Assembly: GCF_040958095.1 (NCBI RefSeq)
Contig: NC_091193.1
Location: 20,162,722 to 20,226,721 of the forward strand
Origin: Procambarus clarkii
Taxonomy: Eukaryota; Arthropoda; Malacostraca; Decapoda; Cambaridae
Length of the DNA stretch: 64,000 nt
Reading direction: 5' to 3'
Part shown: positions 31,901 through 41,440 of the stretch, one piece after another
Layout of the letters: every line of letters begins with the position of its first letter
Numbering within the stretch: position 1 is the first letter of the stretch
The notes under the pieces: generated by a model
Databases searched by the model: none
What the model was told of the DNA's origin: nothing
Seen by the model: only the letters and a program-made list of their open reading frames with translations
Translations under genes and position numbers: made by a program

Positions 31901-34900
31901 GTACTTAGTATGTTAAAATAAGCATCTTATAGCTTCGTAATTACAATTGTTACTTAACCTATTATAGGTATAGGTTAGGTAATAATTGTAATTACGAAGC
32001 ATAAGATGCTTATCTTAACATACTAAGTAGGTTAGGTAAGGTCGGTGTTTTCTATGAAGCTTTTCAAGGGAAACTATTATGTTAAGTATGTCACCTATGC
32101 ACATATTTAATAAGTCAATATTGACTTATTAAATTTGCGAGAACGGGTTGCCTGCAGAAGGGTAATGTTTCTGACAGCCTTCAACTATCACCCCGATGTA
32201 CTTTCTACCAAGTGCTTGACTCCAAGTGTGAGATGTATAAATAGGATTTTAATGCCGAAGTCTTCTATTCTTAACTCTGTAATTGCAACTATCTTAACTC
32301 TGAGATGCTAATATCTTAACTTTGGAACGTTATGTTATTCTCCATCTTCACAACGCGATAATGCTGATATTACCCGGCTATAAAAGATAACTCTGAGTAC
32401 TTGGGTGTTCCCAGCGCCCTCGTGCTCGGCGGATACAAAAAAAATTCAATACACATCATCATTACAAAATTCAATACACATCGTCACATCAACAATGGGC
32501 TCGAGATCGACCACAAGTACAGTTTCTAAATCAAGCAACTGACATATGTGGAGAGCTAGTGTCACCATTGATATGTTTGTCCTGCACACCGCCCCCCATC
32601 CAGTGGGCAGCGGTGGATAGGCTACAGTCCAGGCTTTGAGCCAACAGAATCCACAAGCCCAGACAACTAACACATGTACATATATATATCCCCTGCAGAT
32701 ACGAAAGGACGTGTACACAGCGATGGCGGCCAACTTGCTGGTGGCTGTAATTACTTGTCTGGCGGTGTTCCCGTATCAGGGCAAGTTTAACCTCAACGAC
32801 AGCATCGAGAAGAGTAAGTAACTTTCTCAGGACATTATCTAGCGATCTGTATATATTGTAAGGCAGAATGTCCGTCTGTTCCAAGTTGGACGCCTAACCT
32901 AACCTAACCTAACCTAACCTAACCTAACCTAACCTAACTTTCACACATGAAGCATGTGGGGTATGGGAGTGTGGGGTATGGAAGTGTGGGGTATGGGAGT
33001 GTGGGGTATGGGAGTGTGGGGTATGGGAGTGTGGGGTATGGGAGTGTGGGGTATGGGAGTGTGGGGTATGGAAGTGTGGGGTATGGGAGCGTGGGGTATG
33101 GGAGTGTGGGGTATGGGAGTGTGGGGTATGGGAGTGTGGGGTATGGGAATGTGGGGTATGGAAGTGTGGGGTATGGGAGTGTGGGGTATGGGAGTGTGGG
33201 GTATGGGAGTGTGAGGTATGGGAGTGTGGGGTATGGGAGTGTGAGGTATGGGAGTGTGGGGTATGGGAGTGTGGGGTATGGGAGTATGGGGTGTGGGAGT
33301 GTCATACCGGGTAGGCGCAGGTATCCCATTTTAAGAAATATCAGCGTCAAACAGTTCTCCACCCCGTGCGATTTTCTTGAAGCCAAGTCTGAAATATTGG
33401 TTGTGTTGTCCGTAGACTTCTTTAATAGTTTCACCACTTATTTATTTATATACCAGAAGGTACATTGGGGGTTAAGAGAGAACATAGAAATGAAGTTGAT
33501 TTTATATTCTTGTAAAGCCACTAGCACGCATAGCGTTTCGATCAAGTCCTTAAACTAACAGATAATTTTTAACTAACAGATAACTTTGTTACATAATTGT
33601 TCTGAGAGAGAGAAGGGGGGATATATGGGGCCAGATAAGGGAGAAGTGGGAGACTGGGAGAGATGGTGGAGATAGGAGGAGAGGGTAGATGTTGGGGGAG
33701 AAAGTTGGTGAGGGTGGGAGAGAGGGGAGATTGAAAGAAGAAGGAAAGGGAGGGAAATTGGGGAAGGGCGGGGAGAGACCCGGGAGCGGCCGGGTATCTG
33801 CCGGTTGCGCCACAAATACAATACTGTAGTAAAGTTACCAACAAATCCTTGTATTCACTTGTCTGCTAGTTAAAAAATACACAGTTTCCATGCTTAGCCA
33901 TATTTAATTACTTATATCATGCCGAAGCACTAGGACTGGACGGTAGAACGACGGTCTCGCTTCATGTAGATCGGCGTTCAATCCCCCGACCGTCCAAGTG
34001 GTTGGGCACCATTCCTTTCCCCCGTCCCATTCCAAATCCTTATCCTGACCCTTTCCCAGTGCTATATAGTCGTAAAGGCTTAGCGTTTTTATTGATAATT
34101 ACCTTCCCCCCATTGATGCATTAGTTGTTTCTGTATTTCATAGCCAACCTGTTCTTCAGTTTGTATGCATATATTTCTTTGCTATTAAATACAATTATGA
34201 TTTTTAACTCTTTATTTTTTAATTTGATCTATATGCAGCCATTGATTTTTGCATGTTTGATTTTCTAAGCAAATGCCAATAATAAATAACCCAAAATAAA
34301 TTTAAACCGGATACGTGACCGAAACTAATAGTAAAATTTGAATACACGAACATAAATCGAGTTTATAAAATTTAACGAAAGATAACGACAATAATGTTCG
34401 AGTAGGTTTATTGAAACAATAAAATACATCTCAAAGGGATAGACTAGCTTAGGCTATTTCTACCCCTGAATAATGTTATTTCTTCACGGGGGAGACATCT
34501 CCCGTCACGCAGGGTGCAGTCGCACCTCCACAGATCTCCAGTATCACCTCTTGATACTGGTAATGGCTCAAAAAGGGCCACCACTTACGAGCTATTCATG
34601 CCCGTGCCACCTTTTGGGTGGCCTAATCTTCATCAATCATCTTCAATCGTTATTTCTTCCCACAGCACCCGGGTACTTTTTCGTGATATCGTCGTTCGCG
34701 GTGAGTCACCTGCAGGTGCCTCAGTTGGGAGGCATCCTGCTGTACCTGGGGATGTGCAAGGCCCTCCTCGACCACACCCAGATGCTGGTGTCCACTCTCG
34801 TGGTGAGTGTGTCTGACCTCCTGCCCGTCAAGTTCAGAAGCGGCACCCGACTCTTCGCTTGCAAGTTCCTGTGCTGTTGCTTGGGGTTCGTCTTCAGTCT

Positions 34901-37900
34901 TCCCTTCATTACTAATGTGAGATGTGGCTTTGATGTGGTGTTATGTGAGTACGCCCACATCTTGGTTACTGTAAAGGAATTGCTCAATTGCTAGATGTGT
35001 TTACATCAATTCTATACACACACACTTGCAGGTAGTAATTTTAATTAAATAAACAGAAGGAATGATAAAAAATTAAGTATTATACATGACATATTAGCAA
35101 ATCAGTCATTAAATTAATCATTGATATATATAATAGCAAGACATAGGTTGACATTTAGGAGGTAAGGTAGGTTACATGGAGTTATCAAGTAGTACTTGGT
35201 TTCTCTTTCTTAAACTGGTTGAGAGAGGGACAGTCTTTGACGTGATTGGGAAGGACCTTCATTCCACATTTTGGGACCCTTGATTTGCAGAGCATTTCTA
35301 CCTTGGTTAAGTAGCACTCTTGGAATACCAAATAGATATTTGTTTCTAGTGTGGTGCCCATGGGTCCTGTTACAGCCCTCTAGGAAGCACATATACCACA
35401 CAAACATACTCACCCTTCCTTTCAGTGCTCTCTAACTAGCCATGGGTACACTCCTCAGGAGGGGATCTTCCTGATGGAGGCCGTCGACGCCTACGTGCCG
35501 TGGATCCCCGCCCTGGTGCTGGGGACGCTGGAGGTGCTAGGCTTCGTCTACCTGTACGGCGCCAAGAACATCAGCCAACATTTTACACTGATGATGAGGA
35601 GCAAGCCAGATTACTTCTACTTCGTCTGGAAGTTCTTCCTCTTGCCTACATTCTTGGTCAGTTCTCAGGCTCTTTTGAACCCTACATCTCACATACAGTT
35701 GTGCTGACAAAAATACTGTAGACGGATACAGAGGCACTCAATGTGTCAGCCACAAATAATAGTAACTATATAGTTACTATATATTGTAGTTAATAGTAAC
35801 TATTTAGTAACTATATAGTTACTATGGATGAAAGTACAAAATATGGACTGTTGCGGCTAAAAAAGTAAACGTTTTTTGTTATTAATTGCGTAGAGGGCCC
35901 AAGAAAGATGGAACTTAAAACCAAATCTAGCTTTTTCTAGGCCCAGTATAATACATATATGTACTAAATTATGCCAAAGATTGCTTCTTTTACGCCTAGG
36001 ATTGATTGTGTGGGCCTAGGATAGGTTAGTTTAGGTTAATTATGTCACACCTTTTGGTATGCAAATATTGATTGCATGTATGTGTATTTATTATTTGTGC
36101 TTGCAGGATCGAGCTGTTAGCTCTTGAACCCCGCCTGTCTAATTGTCTAATGTTGATTGTCCTGTTGACAACCTGTTGGTTGTCTAATGTACTGATTGCC
36201 GACCAATTTCTCCTCTATCATATCTGCTCTTTCACACACACATCCCCAGATTACAGCCCGTAGCAGCTGTCTAACTCCCAGATTCCTATTTACTACTAGG
36301 TGAACTTGAAATAGTTCACTTCAGAGGCATCAGGTGAAAGAAACTCTGCTCATGTGCTTCTGCCTTGACTGGGAATTGAACCCTCAATAGCCTCATGTTC
36401 TGACATCAAAACTACATCCCTCAGACCCACGGGATAATGATTGGAAGCTCCTATAAATAATCACACATCCGTACGATTTTTGTTTCTGGCCAAGAGACTC
36501 ACTTTCCTTCTACGGTGGTGGCGCAGGGGCTGCTGGTGTGGGTGAGCGTGCAGGGGGTGAGGGGCCCGGTGACCTGGGGCAAGATGCAGCTGGAGGTGTC
36601 TAGGGAGCAGATGTACCACTGGCTGGGCTTAAGCCTGGCTATGCTGCCTCTGGCCCTCGTCGTCCTCAGCACGCTAGTCCTCCTCCTACACCCTCGGCTG
36701 GTAAGTGGCGCCCTTATCCCTTCCTCACAACTTTCACCACAATTGTCAATGTGTAAAATTTAAATATTGTATCCGCATGAAATGTATCCACATGAATTGC
36801 TAATGTATGGAAGTATTGTAATGTAATCCAAAAATATTTCTATACAACTCGTTTCTTAAGCCAGTATTACATGAAAATTACATTACAAATGTGATATCAT
36901 CAACCACTTACATTCCTTTCCTCCGTCCTCACCCAAATCCTTATCATTATATCACCTCCAAGTGCTATATTGGCGTAATGGCTTAACGTTCTCTCTGGAT
37001 AATTACCATACCTAACAACGAAAAAACCGATGCAGTTGGTGTCTTTAGAGATAGTCGATGTATGCAAGCCGAGAAATATCGACCATGTTGGTTCTGGATG
37101 CTTCTAAGCCCGAACGCATGCGGACTCTGAACAGAAAAGATCGTTCATGTTTTAATGTTTTCCTTTTGATATGCACAGTCGGTGAAATCACTCCTAACGC
37201 CCCGGGAGACGTGGGGCCCGGCGCTTGCGCAGCACCAGGCCCTTTACACTCCAGGGATACTCAGGGCCAAGAAAAGGGCCCCCTACCTCATCGTCCAGGT
37301 ATGTGGTAGCCATTTTTTATCGTCCGGGTATGTGGTCCACCTTACCTCATCGTCCAGATATGTGGTCCCCTCTACCTCATCATCTAGGTACGTGGAAGCC
37401 CCTATCTCATCGTTCAAGTACGTGGACGTCTACCTCATCATAAAGGTTCGTGATCACCCTTACCTCATCGTCCAGGTACGTGGCCCCCGATCAGCAACCC
37501 CCCCCCTCCCCCCCGGTCAGTGAGGCTAGCGAAGGGCACAAGTAGGTTGATGTTGGAACTATCAGCTTTTACAATGGAGTGCCTATTGCCGTCCTCTGCC
37601 TTCTCCAGTGAGATATTCTTTGTAGTTTGGTATTATATATTTGTACCCATTTGTGATACGAATACCATATATAGCAGCTATTTGGAAAAGTATTTGCAAT
37701 AGATTTTTGTAATTTATATATTTTAACAGCATTAGGGGCGGTCACTAGGTGTAAACAGTTATTTTATATAATCAAAATAAATAAATCATACAATTCACTT
37801 CTATATTAGTATTTTATTTCGTTAATCCATGTTTAAATACCGTTTTGTGCTTACTATTTCTTTTTGGTCATGTTTAAATGTAGATGGATGATTCAGAAGA

Positions 37901-39096
37901 GGCGAGTGGGAAAGATTGGCTTCCTTATGGATATTTCTGGGTGCCACCGAAGTCTTCTGGGTCGTACATGTTTGTCTCCTCTGAAGACCCAACTACCAAG
38001 TCTAAGATTGTCAAGTATCTTAAGGTAAGGTGTAAAGGAGGAAATGTATATGTTTATCTCTCAGAATGTTCGGTAATATGTTTATTGTTTGTGATGTGTG
38101 TGTCTATGTATGTATTAACACGATGTACTGAACGGGGTGAGAATAGCTTGAGCTACCTCATCCCTTTGTGTGTATTTTACCTCAATAAACTTATTTCAAT
38201 TTCAATTTCAATAAGGTAAGGAACTAGAGATTTGAAATTGTTTCAGTCGTACATGACCTAACTTTCTGTGAAGCTGAACGCAATACATAACTTTGTATTT
38301 TAAATAAGAATACAGCTAACTTAACACGTAGACTACAAGTGATAGGAAGGAACAAATCCATCCTCCAAAATGACAGTATACATAGCGATTATGGGAACTT
38401 TGTACAAATGATAACATACATTCGAGGGAACCTTGTGGGCACCCACATATATTTATGTATATATTGTCTTCTACCACTCCCCTTTTTTTAAGCTTTATTT
38501 TACAAAAAAAGGATTGCTTATAAATCTGAAACACAGAGAAAAATATATTACTAGCTGTACAGTAGTTCTTTGGAGATCCCGCATGTTAAATTTCCAGTCA
38601 TACCCAAACAAAAGATTTTGCCATAATGATTATTCGAAATTCATCCTTCGCTTGTTTTTAAAAATTATTAAAACAAAACAAATACTCATTAGCATACAAT
38701 TAAATATTCAGGATGGTAATGGCACCGTATATAGGATATCACATAATTTACAAATACAACTGCAAGCTCTTTGATACGATCATAAATGAATGTAAATATT
38801 GTTCCTACCTTCAGGCACAGAACAGATCTAACACAGTCTGTGGGTGGAGAGTGGAGAATTATAACGACGAGGACGCTCATGCGACTTCAGAGGGGAACCT
38901 CATCAGTAACGTTGACCGCAGCAGGCGCTACGGGGTCACCAGCCTCGCTGGTACTGACTTTGAACGCTCAAGAACCGCCTCCTTTACTTCCATCTCCGCC
39001 GGATTGGTCCTTCGGCCTAATAACGTGGCGGGAATAGAAGGAGAAATTCAGCCGGTGGGCAGCAACTCCCACGATAATCAAGCTTATGAAAAGTGA
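25940..39096 (+). CDS. SLC6-type transporter-like membrane protein, 14 exons, 852 residues
   Basis: Exons: 25940-26225, 26348-26517, 27508-27718, 28496-28627, 29135-29351, 29844-30147, 30470-30541, 32699-32813, 34666-34802, 35459-35656, 36527-36700, 37179-37298, 37884-38024, 38815-39096. All junctions are GT-AG and phases agree, giving 852 residues from the ATG at 25940. Residues 1-190 are hydrophilic and Ser/Thr-rich. The SLC6 core follows: TM1 193-216 (FRLP), TM2 with LEQTLAQFSSLG (243-254; family ELALGQFSSLG), an extracellular loop with NNSS sites and PW...C...C (303-314), TM6 QIMWSLGP (440-447), TM7 with N476, TM8 with D538, then an FVYLYG block. Residues about 690-852 form a polar tail. 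SLC6 proteins carry amino acids, amines or osmolytes with sodium and chloride across the plasma membrane. Here the TM1 GLGNVWRFP consensus is ASPALFRLP, so sodium coupling is doubtful. The long N-terminus and divergent core recall the Drosophila bedraggled group, but orthology is unproven. Confidence 0.87.
26518..27507 (+). other. Intron 2 of the SLC6-like gene
   Basis: Holds the perfect foldback repeat at 26573-26713. The rest is AT-rich with no further recognised element. Confidence 0.7.
26573..26713. repeat. Perfect foldback palindrome (64-bp arms)
   Basis: Arm 26573-26636 and arm 26650-26713 are exact reverse complements by eye, separated by 13 bp. The core is gacgacgacgtttcggtccg with tcctggaccattc at the inner end. 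Further copies: one arm at 4748-4850, an imperfect palindrome at 58592-58740, and an outer fragment at 1510-1585. The sequence beyond the right arm (cacgttattgtgattc) is shared with the other copies, so the mobile unit is larger than the palindrome. Class unknown. Confidence 0.9.
27965..28095 (+). repeat. Tandem repeat, about 31-bp unit, 3-4 copies (intron 3)
   Basis: Unit about acccatccagtggatggtgc followed by acgcccaca. It looks related to the caccccatacccatcctg family at 12443-12620. Confidence 0.75.
28608..28740 (+). repeat. 22-bp tandem array seeded by the exon 4 5' splice site
   Basis: The end of exon 4 plus its donor (cttcgcag|gtcagtgcct) is repeated into intron 4 with junctions at 28627, 28649, 28671, 28693 and 28715, exactly 22 nt apart. 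Each later unit reads ctcacag|gtctgtg, so each keeps an AG|GT junction. A further junction (ttcag|gtgtct) lies at 28607 within the exon. The exon frame stays open through the array to a stop near 28873. Confidence 0.85.
28786..29065 (-). mobile_element. tRNA-derived SINE with extension (intron 4)
   Basis: The minus strand shows a tRNA-like head with an A-box-like TGAGTGGACAGCGC, B box GGGTTCGATTCCC and CGGCGGAAGCGG, then a body with gtagcagtaaatagatgcct-type text. On the plus strand its left part begins gaatcgagctattcgctctt. A copy with the same overall order is at 36098-36425. A TG microsatellite adjoins it at about 29062-29105. Confidence 0.85.
29352..29843 (+). other. Intron 5 of the SLC6-like gene
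   Basis: Contains a short patch around 29480-29560 (cccggcggtgcccggga followed by tctctc-rich text) that resembles, in reverse, the GA-rich segment ending in a gagcggccgggtatctg patch at 33600-33820. Otherwise nothing recognised. Confidence 0.5.
30749..30965 (+). repeat. Dispersed repeat family C with three tandem units (intron 7)
   Basis: Begins ttgttgttgttttagattca. Three units follow of gggctatggtgagcccgtaa plus cttacctggcacaggagc, about 60-70 bp each. Confidence 0.8.
30995..31330 (-). mobile_element. LINE reverse-transcriptase remnant (intron 7)
   Basis: Minus-strand frames resemble the region after the catalytic box of a LINE: a KLKDCFNKWLLE-like stretch (about 31260-31310), then CKVMK remains, then a diverged frame at 31239-30997. 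Frames are broken. Confidence 0.5.
31655..31779 (-). mobile_element. LINE 3' tail fragment (intron 7)
   Basis: Plus-strand text tttacctgagggccactttct ... gaggacaggaagccagcggc is the complement of the C-terminal end of a LINE that recurs at 41985-42310 (minus), 45755-45880 (minus) and 46200-46490 (plus). Confidence 0.55.
31780..32151. mobile_element. Palindromic MITE-like element with 5-bp target duplication (intron 7)
   Basis: A 372-bp palindrome. Its two arms of about 185 bp match in inverted order with roughly ten differences, and the outer ends are gcaacccgttctcgc and gcgagaacgggttgc. ctgca duplications lie at 31775-31779 and 32152-32156. Inner arms carry an aataagtcaatattgactta palindrome. 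No coding capacity, so it would depend on a transposase elsewhere. A half copy is at 924-1120. Confidence 0.8.
32157..32698 (+). other. Distal part of intron 7
   Basis: AT-rich with a diverged unit of the ccatccagtgggcagcggt repeat near 32590-32615. No gene seen. Confidence 0.45.
32893..32937 (+). repeat. Interstitial telomere-type repeat (CCTAA)9
   Basis: Nine perfect copies of CCTAA, the complement of the arthropod telomere repeat TTAGG, in intron 8. It stops 19 bp before the 15-bp minisatellite. Confidence 0.95.
32956..33302 (+). repeat. 15-bp minisatellite, about 23 copies (intron 8)
   Basis: Unit gtggggtatgggagt, with occasional changes (ggaagt, gtgagg). The G-rich strand has runs of three and four guanines and could form G-quadruplexes. 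It generates artificial YGSVG and LPYPTLPYP frames. Confidence 0.97.
33440..33600 (-). repeat. Dispersed repeat family D copy
   Basis: Contains gccactagcacgcatagcgt and the flanking tttatatatac...gtacattggg text. Related copies: 48225-48400 and 45935-46080 (same orientation), 44995-45110 and 52260-52400 (opposite; gcccgaaacgctttgcgtaa). It probably is the 3' region of a non-LTR element. Confidence 0.65.
33600..33825 (+). repeat. GA-rich low-complexity stretch
   Basis: Purine-rich, irregular gagaggggag/gtgggaga text ending at gagcggccgggtatctgccg. It gives only artificial proline/serine frames on the minus strand. Confidence 0.75.
33930..34110 (+). mobile_element. tRNA-derived SINE (intron 8)
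   Basis: The tRNA-like head has gacggtagaacgacggtctc, ggcgttcaatccccc as B box and a matching gaccgtcc end. The body has ccatccaaatcc-type text and gtgctatatagtcgtaaagg. Body-only copies lie at 36905-37015 and 61045-61190. Confidence 0.8.
34111..34665 (+). other. Distal part of intron 8
   Basis: AT-rich. At 34395-34470 there is an inverted copy of the retrotransposon tail (minus strand: gcctaagctagtctatccc ... ttattgtttcaataaac). Nothing else recognised. Confidence 0.5.
35165..35430 (-). mobile_element. LINE tail with C-terminal coding remnant (intron 9)
   Basis: On the minus strand a frame reads NRTHGHHTRNKYLFGIPRV, then LNQGRNALQIKGPKMWNE and CPSL-like text, typical of the very C-terminal end of LINE polyproteins before the 3' UTR. 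Short and isolated, so a 5'-truncated insertion. Confidence 0.65.
35657..36097 (+). other. Proximal part of intron 10
   Basis: Contains a short AT-rich tandem around 35765-35830 (atagttactatatagttact-like) and a dispersed segment near 35930-36040 (tttctaggcccagtataata, gggcctaggataggttag) also echoed at 8690 and 15300. Confidence 0.5.
36098..36425 (-). mobile_element. SINE copy, diverged (intron 10)
   Basis: Same order of blocks as 28786-29065: gatcgagctgttagctcttg, ccgcctgtctaattg, then the complement of a tRNA-derived SINE body (gcagctgtctaactcccaga) with a diverged B box (gggaattgaaccct on the plus strand). Confidence 0.7.
36701..37178 (+). other. Intron 11
   Basis: AT-rich. It includes a SINE body remnant at 36905-37015 (cctttcctccgtcctcaccc, gtgctatattggcgtaatgg) of the family seen at 33930 and 61045. 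Confidence 0.55.
37280..37500 (+). repeat. About 30-bp tandem array seeded by the exon 12 5' splice site
   Basis: The end of exon 12 plus its donor (ctcatcgtccag|gtatgtgg) is repeated into intron 12, with aligned junctions at 37298, 37327, 37357, 37387, 37417, 37445 and 37475. Six of seven keep GT (GTATGTG, GTACGTG or GTTCGTG); one has AT. The exon frame is open through the whole array to a stop at 37521. Confidence 0.85.
37521..37883 (+). other. Distal part of intron 12
   Basis: AT-rich; nothing recognised. Confidence 0.4.
38036..38215 (+). mobile_element. Retrotransposon 3' tail (intron 13)
   Basis: gtaaaggaggaaatgtatat ... acctcaataaacttatttcaa, ending in TTTCAAT repeats. It is a near-identical inverted partner of 16833-17010. 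It starts within a dozen bases of the exon 13 donor. Confidence 0.75.
38216..38814 (+). other. Distal part of intron 13
   Basis: AT-rich; nothing recognised. Confidence 0.4.
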
Positions 39097-39660
39097 TGTC
39101 TGAAAAGTGTGTTCATTCTGTAGTAAATGCTAGGCTATTTTTCTTCATTTCCATAATTTAATTTATTGGAATAATATTCAAATGAAACTAATGATTATGC
39201 TAAATTAAGCATATAAACATCAGAACCAGTAAAATGAGTCAGAGAACGTTAAAATAACATTCTCTTGGTGATTGGCCACGAGGAACAGACCGACACAGGA
39301 GACTCATATGGCTGGTATGCTATGCTCATCGACCGTGAATGATGTAACTTACTACCATGGTAGATGACAGCAAAGATTATCCTCCAGGATGACTGAAGCT
39401 TATCTTGGCACTTAAAACAATCTGATATGGCATTTCATACTGCCGTCACCACGTTAGTTAGAGATACCATAACAATTAGTTAATTCCTGGCTTCAAAGCT
39501 ATATATATATAGTTCAGGGTTGATTTAGCCTTTAAACAAATTATAAGCATCTAGTAAAAAGTATCTGCTTAATACTTTTAGCCACATCATTTGATAAATT
39601 TCGTATGTTTCTTTATTAATATCAGTATATCATGCAACACGAGCGTACATTGCCAACAGC
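39097..39660 (+). other. 3' flank and probable 3' UTR of the SLC6-like gene
   Basis: AT-rich, non-coding. No clear AATAAA was identified close to the stop, so the transcript end is not placed. Confidence 0.4.
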
Positions 39661-41440
39661 TCAAACGAAAAGGCTTTGATCAAACTGGACTTCACAAATG
39701 CCTTTAACGTGGTCAGAAGAGATTCAGTGCTCTGTGCTGGACGTCACCATTTCCGGCCTCTCTACCGATTCATTCTATTGTGCTTCGGTGGTGAATCAAA
39801 ATTGTTCTTTGGCGAACACAAAATCAGATCAAGTGAAGGTGTCCAGCAAGATGATCCTCTAGTTCCTCTTTTTTCTGCTTTGTCTTAAAAAATCACAGAA
39901 AGCTTGTCTAGCGAGTTTAACATCTGGTTTTTGGACAATGGCACTATTGCTGGCCTCCTAGACCCCCTCTTGGAAGATATCCGAAAAATAAAGGAGCAAG
40001 AAGTAAACCTGGGTCTCTCCCTAGACCCCTCCATGTGTGAAGTAGTCTCCTCCAACCCAGACATCATATCTAGAGTAAGATCCGTCTTGCCCGGAGTCTA
40101 TGTTATTAGGCTTGCGAATGAGACCCGAAGGGTACTTACTTTGCCCCCCCCCCCCTCGGGTCTAACGACATTGACGAGATCCTTAATAAGAAAATCACGG
40201 ACCTAAGGAGGATGGAAGACAGGATTGGTGACATCGATGCTCATGATGCTTTTTATCTCACTAGATGCCTGAGGAGATAACCTACTTTTTTGAGGCGCGC
40301 TTCATCTTACAACAGCCCAACGCTTAGAGAGTATAACTTCCTACTGAAGACCATGCTAGAAAAAATTGTCAACCTTTCCCCTCAATGAGTGTCAGTGGAA
40401 ACAAGTCACTCTTCCAGTCAGACTCGGCGGCCTTGGCGTCTGCATTGCCACCCAAATTGTTGTCCCGGCCTACCTGTCTTCCTCCTCGGCATCGGATGAT
40501 CTAGTCAATAAAATTCTACCAAACAACCTGGGCGACTCAGCAGGGATACATGAAATGCAACACAAAATGGGATATCCTGACAGACCCAGCATTCAGACCA
40601 ACCCTGCTGAAAGCCAAGAAACAACCCAAATGGGACAGCCCATTGTAGACAAAGAAGCCACAGTTTTGCTGGAGGCAGTAACAACCTCCAGTGATCGTGC
40701 GCGCCTCACAGATGTGCGGGCTCCTCATGCAGGGGACTTCTTTTTGGCAGTCCCTATGTTTGCGACAGGCAAACATAGGGACTGCCTGTCTTGATCCACA
40801 GCAGCTCCATATTGCAGTCGCCCTCCGTCTTGCTGCCTCAATCCACACTGTATATAGGGGTATTTGTGGCAAGGCAGATGCAGACGAGTATGGATCACTG
40901 TGGAAAATCAGGCGGTTGGCACTTACAACACGACGAAGTCAGTGATATCATTAAGAGGAGCCTTGCCTCTGCCCAGTGTCCAGCAGAGAGCCTCTCACTA
41001 TTGAACTGTAACTTTGTTATCTTTGCTGGCCAACCAGATGGAATCACACTGCGCCCATAGAAAAATAGCAGACAATTAACGTGAGACTTTACTTGCATAT
41101 CCACCTTGACAGCCACATACATCAACCTCTCTGTCGGTCATGCAGGAGCCGTGGCCACACACAGAGAAAGAGACAAATCAACCAAGGACAGGTAAATAAT
41201 TCGAACGAAGATAGATCACCGGTACAACTTCGTTCCAATAGGATCCGAGACCCTTGGTCTATAGGAAGAGTGTGCAAGGAGGTTTCTTAAGGATCTTGAT
41301 TCCAGGCTTATCGAAACAACAATAGACCCCTAGAGCGGTAAGCTTTCTCTTCCAGCGCGTCAGTGTAGCGATCCAGAGGAAAAATGACCATTACATCTTG
41401 GGTTCCTGCCCGGTGTCGGAGGAGTTCGAAGAAATCTGCA
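39661..41440 (+). mobile_element. Degenerate LINE: reverse transcriptase and C-terminal region
   Basis: Several plus-strand frames in order give: IKLDFTNAFNVVRRDS (palm), EGVQQDDPL (usual EGVQQGDPLGP), SEFNIWFLDNGTIAG (catalytic box; usual FLDDGT), EVNLGLSLDPSMCEVV, then LPVRLGGLGVC, HIAVALRLAASIHT, a VCG-like Cys segment, and a distal FLFQRVSVAIQRKND end near 41350-41380. The second catalytic Asp reads Asn, and there are several stops and frame changes, so it is inactive. The LINE clade was not settled. A poly(C) run interrupts it at about 40145. Confidence 0.8.

Noticed and set aside
32947-33558. Long open frames coding YGSVG, or LPYPT on the other strand
   Set aside because: They are generated by the 15-bp minisatellite, whose unit length is a multiple of three, so any frame stays open. 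No start context, splice logic or domain.
33569-33844. Proline/serine-rich minus-strand frames
   Set aside because: Low-complexity translation of a GA-rich stretch; three frames are open for the same reason.
40143-40160. Homopolymer C runs (also near 42107, 50770, 61188, 61328) as signals
   Set aside because: Ordinary mononucleotide tracts, also prone to sequencing error; no consistent context.
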